From NCBI GenBank assembly GCA_011052055.1, contig DRJW01000138.1, positions 1 through 8,609 of the forward strand: a DNA stretch of 8,609 nucleotides, read 5' to 3'. Both the position numbers and the translations under genes were made by a program. The notes under the pieces were generated by a model, which saw nothing but the letters and a program-made list of their open reading frames with translations, was not told the DNA's origin and searched no databases. The stretch is from Nitrospirota bacterium. GTDB lineage: Bacteria; Nitrospinota_A; UBA7883. Positions 1 to 4,495 of this stretch are shown here, piece by piece. Every line of letters begins with the position of its first letter. The first letter of the stretch is position 1.

Positions 1-459
1 CCGCAGGCTTTCAGCCAGTGATATCGACGGATCGACCGGATATTGCCAGGTGGTATCCACTTTGCGCCGTTGCAGTATTTTGCCTGTATGGTTGTTTTTA
101 TGCACCAGAAAAATGGAAAGGGTCACCAGATATTCAGTTACGTTGTTGTCCTGGTCGTAGGCCAGTGGCTTTAAAGTGTATGATCTTATTTCACCGGTTA
201 AAATGGAGTCGGCGGAGGAGGAATCGTCTATTTTCAGGCGGCCATCTTTTATAAACTCCTCTCTTATAACCCTCGTTATGATCGTCTCGATATCCGGCTC
301 ACCGGTGAAATTCTTGAATATTGGAATATTGACGCTACGGACATCTGCGGGAAGAGAGCTACCCCGCCCTACCAGCGCATAACTGCACGCGCCTGCGGTG
401 AACGCAATCAGCAGGCATAACGCGCAATATTTTTTGGTAGCAATAAAATCGGGGATCAT
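1..459 (-). CDS. lptE: LptE-type LPS-assembly outer-membrane lipoprotein, 3' end cut by window edge
   Basis: The minus frame is open from an ATG at 459 to the window edge (153 residues, no stop). An in-frame TAA four codons upstream of the ATG makes this the only nearby ATG start. The N-terminus is a lipoprotein signal: a short Lys-containing head, a hydrophobic stretch (CALCLLIAFTAGA) and a candidate lipidated Cys25, with Ala rather than Leu at -3 of the lipobox. The body has the LptE (PF04390) pattern: a YALVGRGSSLP segment, then VNIPIFKNFTGEPDIE (about residues 43-58), a helix with REEFIKDGR, and a beta stretch starting at ILTGEI. LptE plugs the LptD barrel that places LPS in the outer membrane. 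This assignment rests on motif recognition. It lies downstream of mltA across a repeat-filled spacer and seems to have its own promoter. The missing C-terminus is beyond position 1. Confidence 0.82.
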   Translation of the reverse strand, partial: MIPDFIATKKYCALCLLIAFTAGACSYALVGRGSSLPADVRSVNIPIFKNFTGEPDIETIITRVIREEFIKDGRLKIDDSSSADSILTGEIRSYTLKPLAYDQDNNVTEYLVTLSIFLVHKNNHTGKILQRRKVDTTWQYPVDPSISLAESLR

Positions 460-467
460 TGCCGATG

Positions 468-476
468 ATTATACCA
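468..476 (-). promoter_or_regulatory. Extended -10 promoter element just before lptE
   Basis: On the minus strand TGG-TATAAT is a perfect -10 hexamer with the TGn extension. No good -35 box lies 16-18 bases upstream, as is usual for extended -10 promoters. Only eight bases separate the hexamer from the lptE ATG, so a start site 6-8 bases downstream would fall at or next to the ATG and give a leaderless mRNA. No transcript data are available. Confidence 0.5.
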
Positions 477-540
477 CGCTTAAGCCTGTTTTGCTCTGGT
501 CATACACCTGCGGGCGCCATTTGTGTGGCGAAAGAGAGGG

Positions 541-579
541 GTAGATTGCCGCGCTCCTTTCAGTCGCTCGCAATGACAT
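541..579 (-). repeat. Interspersed repeat of the TGTCATTGCGAGCGA kind
   Basis: On the minus strand the element begins ATGTCATTGCGAGCGAC and ends GCAATCTAC, with short inverted ends (ATTGC/GCAAT). I recognise the general TGTCATTGCGAG...GCAATC pattern as a widespread intergenic repeat in bacterial genomes. There is only one copy in this window, so copy number cannot be judged here. Confidence 0.6.
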
Positions 580-588
580 TTTACCGCT

Positions 589-613
589 CCCTGAGGTGTT
601 CTTCACCTCAGGG
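589..613. repeat. Perfect 10-bp hairpin, 5-base loop
   Basis: CCCTGAGGTG, loop TTCTT, CACCTCAGGG: a perfect 10-bp stem. Neither strand has a T-run after it, so it is not a standard intrinsic terminator. It lies inside the repeat block downstream of mltA and could still protect the mltA mRNA 3' end. Confidence 0.75.
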
Positions 614-648
614 CAGTCACGCTGATATACCGGGGCGCCATTTGCGCG

Positions 649-755
649 GCCCAGACACTCCCCTCCTTACCGAGGAGGGGATCAAGGGGTGGTGTTCAAA
701 CAGATGTCATGCCGGGCTTGATCCGGCATCCCGGAAACCCCCGGATCGATGTCCG
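649..755 (-). repeat. Repeat module copy A (inverted partner at 4347-4430)
   Basis: Read on the minus strand this module has, in order, CGGACATCGATCCGGGG, a 27-base palindromic unit (704-730) and a 33-base palindromic unit (649-681). The copy at 4347-4430 on the plus strand has the same three parts in the same order. There is one mismatch in 17 for the first part, one in 27 for the second and one in 33 for the third. Copy A carries about 22 extra bases between the second and third parts. Confidence 0.8.
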
Positions 756-790
756 GGGCGCCATTTGCGCGCCGCTACGGGAGTGGCGCG

Positions 791-1987
791 TTATCGCGCC
801 TCGACGATTTTTTTGTACACTTCTCTTTTCAATACCAAAAATAAAAGCTCCCCCGGATGTTTGAGCGATCCTGCTGATTCTTCCGCCTCCGCCCCAAGTC
901 CGAAAAAAAGGTCCATCCGCCCGGCTCCTTTAATGGCGCCTCCCTGATCCTGGTTAAAAACGAACCGGCCCACTTCTCCCACGCCGGGAAATTCAGAAGT
1001 GAAATGGGCAAGCGCTCCTTTCGGAAATCTGGACGGGTCAAACGCCGCAGACCTGCCGGGCGTCAGCTTCGCCCCGGTGGAGCCGAACGGCCCGTCGTCC
1101 ATGGCTCTGAAAAAAACATAGCTTGGATTATGATCCAGAACACGTTCTAGCTGATCTGGATTGTCTGCGAGCCACTTCCGGATCGCTTTTAGCGACATAT
1201 CATCTTTTGACACCGCTTTTTCGTTTATTAACAGTTTTCCGATGGAGCGGTAGTCCCGCCCATTTACGGCGTGGTAGTTGACAAACTCTCTCGTCCCGTC
1301 CCGGTATTCGACAACGCCGGAGCCTTGCACGCTCAAAAAGAAAAGGTCAACAGGGTCTTTCACCCACGCTGTCTCCAACCCTCTTCCCGACAGAGCGCCT
1401 CCCCGGTCGATGGCCCGCCGGTCGTAATAGGGAACCAGCCTGCCGTCTGTCACCCGGCCGGTTATGGTTTTGCCTTTGAGCTCGCTGGAGAAAAGCCCCA
1501 GGCTCACTCTCACCAGATCGTCGGGCCGTCTGTATATCGGCCACTTGTAAACCTCGTCGCGTTGTCTGCGCGCCTTTAAAAGCGGCTGGAAATAACCGGT
1601 GATGAGCACGTTACCGCCGTTGGTCGTCCCGGTTCCCCTGAAAATATCGAACTGCGCCCTTATCCGTCTCGCCCTCGCCGCAGGCTCCATTTCCTCCTCG
1701 AAAATGGCGACAAGCCTGCGATGCGACTCTATCAACTCCGCCGGGACAACTTCGCGCACGCCGAACCGCATGACCTTCGCCGGATTTATTTTCTTCAAAT
1801 ATTCGATAGACTCCTCCGCTGAAAGCAGGAGCGATTTGATCGACATATCGTCTGCAAGAGAGACTTTATTAAAGCGGTTCACCAGTTTCATGGAAGGCCG
1901 CTCTTTCGGAGAGAGCGTGGGAAAAAGGGCGCAACTGGTAAAAACCAACAGCGATGCCGCCACGATAAGCTTGATATAGCGGTACAT
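791..1987 (-). CDS. mltA: MltA-type membrane-bound lytic murein transglycosylase (lipoprotein)
   Basis: MltA cleaves the MurNAc-GlcNAc bond of peptidoglycan with formation of 1,6-anhydroMurNAc, working from the outer membrane. With the ATG at 1987 the protein has 398 residues, and it starts with a lipoprotein signal (MYRYIKLIVAASLLVFTSC, Cys19). The MltA domain follows (about 125-310: TGYFQP, WPIYRRPDDLV, PYYDRRAI, the hallmark VQGSG, HAVNGRDYRSIG). After it comes the C-terminal 3D barrel (LTPGRSAAFD, then DQGGAIKGAGRMD with Asp347 and Asp359, and FFGLGAEAEESAG). The aspartate pattern and GxGxxA region expected of an active enzyme are intact. The frame stays open to an ATG at 2131, which would add 48 Phe/Lys-rich residues and overlap the upstream gene. 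I prefer 1987 because it yields the signal peptide and has a GGCGG seven bases upstream. It is probably in the mtaB operon, behind a structured 115-base spacer. Confidence 0.93.
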   Translation of the reverse strand: MYRYIKLIVAASLLVFTSCALFPTLSPKERPSMKLVNRFNKVSLADDMSIKSLLLSAEESIEYLKKINPAKVMRFGVREVVPAELIESHRRLVAIFEEEMEPAARARRIRAQFDIFRGTGTTNGGNVLITGYFQPLLKARRQRDEVYKWPIYRRPDDLVRVSLGLFSSELKGKTITGRVTDGRLVPYYDRRAIDRGGALSGRGLETAWVKDPVDLFFLSVQGSGVVEYRDGTREFVNYHAVNGRDYRSIGKLLINEKAVSKDDMSLKAIRKWLADNPDQLERVLDHNPSYVFFRAMDDGPFGSTGAKLTPGRSAAFDPSRFPKGALAHFTSEFPGVGEVGRFVFNQDQGGAIKGAGRMDLFFGLGAEAEESAGSLKHPGELLFLVLKREVYKKIVEAR

Positions 1988-1994
1988 GGAAGTA

Positions 1995-2093
1995 CCGCCA
2001 TTTTTCAGGAACGAAAAGCGCTTGAAAAATGAGGAAAAGCGGAAACCGCGTTTTTCGCTTTTCCAGCTGAAAAAGCCAGGGAAGGTCTTTTTC
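1995..2093 (-). promoter_or_regulatory. Structured leader upstream of mltA: three consecutive perfect inverted repeats
   Basis: The spacer between the SAM hydrolase gene and mltA is almost fully tiled by perfect inverted repeats. These are GAAAAAG/CTTTTTC (2069-2075 with 2087-2093, loop 11), GGAAAAGCG/CGCTTTTCC (2033-2041 with 2056-2064, loop 14) and CATTTTTCA/TGAAAAATG (1999-2007 with 2023-2031, loop 15). The arm at 2056-2063 can also pair with a second GAAAAGCG complement at 2013-2020, so alternative folds exist. The last stem ends within the GGCGG that serves as the likely ribosome site. No T-run typical of a terminator follows. It could be an attenuator or translational control element, a processing site or a repeat. 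No function is shown. Confidence 0.5.
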
Positions 2094-2102
2094 GGCGCAT
2101 AA

Positions 2103-2906
2103 TTAGTAAAACCGGACATCCACATCATCATTGACTGAAAGTCCGTATGTGGCTGACGCGGAGCCGGAGCGGACGAAAAACTCCAGAGTGTCCTGGCTCC
2201 CTATGGTCGCGCATATGGCGGCGCCGCCGGGCGACTCGGAATAGTTTTTCAAAATCCCTTTTATAACTCCCGACGGAAACTCTATCTCCACCCCTTCGGC
2301 GCCAAGCTCTTTTTGAAGTTTTTCGATAAGGCCTGATGTGATGTTGGTCACCGCGTTTCCGAAATGATCGATATATATTATGCGCCCTTCTATAAGATTG
2401 GGGGCGGACTGGGTCTGTTTCGGAAGATCGATCAGCGTTGGATCAACAATTTGAGGGCCCAAAGCGTTCATCGCAAATCCTCCTCTGGCGATCCACGCCG
2501 CTGTAGGGGCGAAGATGTCGCGCCCGTGAAAAGTATTAGAAACGCTCCTGTTAATAAAGTCGGGGTTGGTTATCTCATAGATAAAAGACGGCCCCAGCTT
2601 TTCTATTACTTTTGTAAAAACACCGTTGTCCGGCCCTGCAAAATAATAGCCGCCCGCTTCGAACGCTATCGGCCTTCGGTTGGAGCCGACGCCCGGATCG
2701 ACCACGCAAAGGTGGATCGCGCCCTCCGGGAAATAACTGAAAGCGGAATATAAAACGTAAGCCGCCTGCTGTATGTCGTGCGGGGATATTGCGTGGGTGA
2801 TATCGACAAACTCAAGCTCCCGGTTTATTTTCAGCATCACCCCTTTCATCACCCCGGCGTATGAGTCGGAGTAGCCGAAATCGGTTGTCAGCGTGACGAT
2901 AGACAT
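2103..2906 (-). CDS. SAM hydroxide adenosyltransferase / SAM hydrolase (DUF62 family)
   Basis: At 267 residues this matches the usual length of the family (PF01887 plus C-terminal domain). Members use hydroxide to split S-adenosylmethionine into adenosine and methionine, in the same fold as fluorinases and chlorinases. Visible motifs are the N-terminal LTTDFGYSDSYAG, VVDPGVGSNRR (Asp70, Arg77/78), GPDNG (91-95), HGRDIFAP (His127) and the C-terminal barrel motif YIDHFGNAVTNI (179-190). The Asp-Arg-His set that orients the water in characterised hydrolases is present, so a hydrolase is more likely than a halogenase. The ATG shares its A with the TGA of mtaB (TGATG), which implies translational coupling to a radical-SAM enzyme. 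No separate ribosome site is obvious. The protein lacks a signal peptide and is cytoplasmic. The physiological reason to destroy SAM is not settled for the family. Confidence 0.92.
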   Translation of the reverse strand: MSIVTLTTDFGYSDSYAGVMKGVMLKINRELEFVDITHAISPHDIQQAAYVLYSAFSYFPEGAIHLCVVDPGVGSNRRPIAFEAGGYYFAGPDNGVFTKVIEKLGPSFIYEITNPDFINRSVSNTFHGRDIFAPTAAWIARGGFAMNALGPQIVDPTLIDLPKQTQSAPNLIEGRIIYIDHFGNAVTNITSGLIEKLQKELGAEGVEIEFPSGVIKGILKNYSESPGGAAICATIGSQDTLEFFVRSGSASATYGLSVNDDVDVRFY

Positions 2907-4210
2907 CAGGTTATCAGCGCTTCGCCTGTCAGGCGGCCCGTTTGAGCGCCGGTGACGCGAACCGGGACAATGGAGTTCATCAGGCTCTCCGGCCCGTCCA
3001 GATATACGGCCATGTAGTTACCCGAAAAGCCTTTGAGCAGACCAGACTTATCCCTTCTGTTTTCTATTAACACTTCTACTGTCCGGTCAATAAACAAACC
3101 ACGAAAATTTTCGCCTTTGTCGGTGGAGAGTTTTTTAAGAATGGCCGACCGCATTTTAGCGACCGGTTTTGCGGGCGCGTCCGGCAGTAAAGACGCTGAT
3201 GATCCTTCGCGTGGAGAAAAAGCGAACACATGGAGCATCATCAATGGCGACCGTTCGATAAGCCTGCGGGTCTGACCAAACTCTCGCTCTCCCTCGCCCG
3301 GAAACCCGGCCATCACGTCTGCGCCCAGTCCGATATCTGGTATCCGCTTAACAAGTTTTTCAAGAAGTTTAAGATACTCACCCGCCGAATAGGGGCGGCG
3401 CATGCTTTTTAATATCTTGTCCGAGCCGCTTTGCAAGGGGATATGCAGATGCCGGCAGACACGCGGCTCTCCGGCCATAAGCTCGATCAACTCATCGGTC
3501 ACATCGTTGGGGTTTATGCTAGACAGCCTGATTCTATCGATCCCGGTCTGTTTTATTATCTTTTTCATCAAACCCGCAAGCGTGATCCCGTCCCCTGCTC
3601 TGTATTGGCCTATGTTTATCCCGGTCAGCACCACCTCTTTGATACCAGCCTGGCTCATGCCGCCTATCCTTGCGGTCACAGCCGTAGCTGAGGCGCTCCT
3701 GCTTTTACCCCTGGCCACCCGCACAAGACAGAACGAGCAGACTTCGTCGCATCCCGATTGCACGTTAAGGTAAGCGTTGGTTCTCCCCTCCATTGTAGTG
3801 ACGGGGCGCACCGGCAAAATTTCAGGAGGCGCTCCGCCGACGAGGATCGACCGGCTGTTATCCGAATCGATTACGTTTAACGCTTTGGCTATATCGAACT
3901 TTTCGGCGTTGCCCACCACAAGATCAACCCCTTCGACGGACGATACCGCCTCCGGGCTTGTCTCGGAATAGCATCCGGTGACGACTATGCGGGCGTCCGG
4001 ATTGGAGCTTTTGGCGCGCCGTATGGCGGCCCGGCATCTGGCCGCGCTTTTGCCGGTGACGGCGCATGTGTTTATCACCACAACGTCCGCCCGCTCTGAA
4101 GACTTAACGGCCATAAACCCGGCCCTGCCAAGCTCGTAAGCCATCTCCGCGCTTTCGAACCGGTTGTATCGGCACCCCAGCGTTTCAAAGGAAACTTTCT
4201 TTTTGTTCAT
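2906..4210 (-). CDS. mtaB: tRNA (N6-threonylcarbamoyladenosine-37) 2-methylthiotransferase, MtaB type
   Basis: MtaB-type enzymes convert t6A37 of ANN-decoding tRNAs to ms2t6A using two [4Fe-4S] clusters and SAM. The 434 residues show the full order of domains. The N-terminal methylthiotransferase domain has the three cluster cysteines Cys13 (TLGCRYN), Cys49 (NTCAVT) and Cys80 (VTGC). The radical-SAM core carries Cys154, Cys158 and Cys161 (GCDEVCSFC), then TGINIGQY, HIPLQSGSD and ADVMAGFPGE. A C-terminal TRAM-like region lies at about 372-434. The MtaB subgroup is chosen over MiaB and RimO because of the start FETLGCRYN and the NTCAVT motif. A slightly odd point is LVRVARG after the third radical-SAM cysteine, where relatives mostly have IP or VP followed by xxRG. 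The start ATG follows a TATAAT box by six bases, and the stop overlaps the SAM hydrolase gene start. Confidence 0.92.
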   Translation of the reverse strand: MNKKKVSFETLGCRYNRFESAEMAYELGRAGFMAVKSSERADVVVINTCAVTGKSAARCRAAIRRAKSSNPDARIVVTGCYSETSPEAVSSVEGVDLVVGNAEKFDIAKALNVIDSDNSRSILVGGAPPEILPVRPVTTMEGRTNAYLNVQSGCDEVCSFCLVRVARGKSRSASATAVTARIGGMSQAGIKEVVLTGINIGQYRAGDGITLAGLMKKIIKQTGIDRIRLSSINPNDVTDELIELMAGEPRVCRHLHIPLQSGSDKILKSMRRPYSAGEYLKLLEKLVKRIPDIGLGADVMAGFPGEGEREFGQTRRLIERSPLMMLHVFAFSPREGSSASLLPDAPAKPVAKMRSAILKKLSTDKGENFRGLFIDRTVEVLIENRRDKSGLLKGFSGNYMAVYLDGPESLMNSIVPVRVTGAQTGRLTGEALIT

Positions 4211-4216
4211 TCCGCC

Positions 4217-4246
4217 ATTATAGGGAACTGGGACGCAGGTAGTCGA
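4217..4246 (-). promoter_or_regulatory. Sigma-70-like promoter for mtaB operon, very close to ATG
   Basis: On the minus strand TCGACT (4241-4246, four of six matches to the -35 consensus) is separated by 18 bases from a perfect TATAAT (4217-4222). Only six bases lie between TATAAT and the mtaB ATG, so the mRNA would start at or next to the ATG. A GGCGGA in that gap is too close to the start codon to act as a normal ribosome site. Confidence 0.55.
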
Positions 4247-4316
4247 TTAACTTCTTTTACGCATTGTACAGACGCGGCGCCCTCGCCCTCGACGGGAGAG
4301 GGCCGGGGTTTTGTAG

Positions 4317-4338
4317 GGGCAAACCAATGTGTTTGCCC
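4317..4338. repeat. 8-bp hairpin of the GTAGGGGC...GCCC repeat kind
   Basis: GGGCAAAC, loop CAATGT, GTTTGCCC: a perfect 8-bp stem preceded by GTAG. The form GTAGGGGC followed by an inverted GCCC arm is one I associate with dispersed intergenic repeats in many genomes. It has one copy here and is not part of the module shared with 649-755. Confidence 0.6.
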
Positions 4339-4346
4339 AATGAGGG

Positions 4347-4430
4347 CGGACACCGATCCGGGGTCTGAGATGCCGGATCAAGTCCGGCATGACATTCTCC
4401 CCTCCTCGGTAAGGAGGGGAGTGGCTGGGC
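4347..4430 (+). repeat. Repeat module copy B (inverted partner at 649-755)
   Basis: The order is CGGACACCGATCCGGGG (4347-4363), a perfect 8-bp palindrome ATGCCGGA/TCCGGCAT (4370-4390) followed by GACAT, and a perfect 9-bp palindrome TCCCCTCCT/AGGAGGGGA (4398-4420) followed by GTGGCTGGGC. The last two parts match copy A with one mismatch each over 27 and 33 bases. The differences sit in loops, in the flank, or where a stem base changes. Confidence 0.8.
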
Positions 4431-4495
4431 TACACCCGCGACTGGATGACATTTTTCACCCTCTGCACAGCCGGGCGGATGGGTGATCGCCCACT

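Larger units (their letters stand above)
502..775. repeat. Composite block of short palindromic and direct repeats between mltA and lptE
   Basis: No gene is visible in this spacer. It is tiled by short repeats. A direct repeat GGGCGCCATTTG followed by YGYGS starts at 512, 633 and 756, which is a spacing of 121 and 123 bases. Between the copies lie perfect hairpins at 589-613, 659-681, 709-729 and 739-758, and a segment at 541-579 that on the minus strand begins TGTCATTGCGAGCGAC. Part of the block (649-755) recurs inverted at 4347-4430. Such palindromic intergenic elements are dispersed in many bacterial genomes. Spurious reading frames through them give peptides like HAGLDPAS, so no protein is called here. 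Confidence 0.8.
4279..4495. repeat. Palindromic repeat block between glgX and mtaB
   Basis: No gene is seen in this spacer. It holds hairpins at 4285-4303 (GCCCTC/GAGGGC), 4317-4338, 4370-4390 and 4398-4420, and a GC-rich 5-bp inverted repeat (GGGCG/CGCCC) at 4471-4492 just after the glgX stop. An 80-residue minus-strand frame through it contains the repeat-derived peptide CHAGLDPAS and is not considered a gene. The segment 4347-4430 matches 649-755 in inverted orientation. None of the stems is followed by a T-run on the minus strand that would make a clear glgX terminator. Confidence 0.75.

Noticed and set aside
512..773. CRISPR array, suggested by near-regular spacing of the GGGCGCCATTTG repeat
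   Set aside because: There are only three short repeats, a spacing of about 122 bases, palindrome-filled and unequal intervals, and no cas genes nearby.
459..947. Plus-strand 162-residue open frame
   Set aside because: It runs antisense through the repeat block and the 3' end of mltA. Its middle is the repeat-derived CHAGLDPAS peptide, a typical spurious translation of intergenic palindromes.
1988..2131. 48-residue N-terminal extension of MltA from ATG 2131
   Set aside because: It would bury the lipoprotein signal peptide and overlap the upstream gene. The segment is better explained as a structured non-coding leader.
2103..2906. Fluorinase or chlorinase reading of the DUF62 gene
   Set aside because: The Asp-Arg-His set typical of the hydroxide-using hydrolases is present, and no halogenation pathway genes are in view.
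4285..4303. Intrinsic terminator (GCCCTC/GAGGGC stem followed by CGGGGTTTTG)
   Set aside because: The T-run is on the plus strand, where no gene ends, and is short and offset from the stem. On the minus strand no T-run follows.
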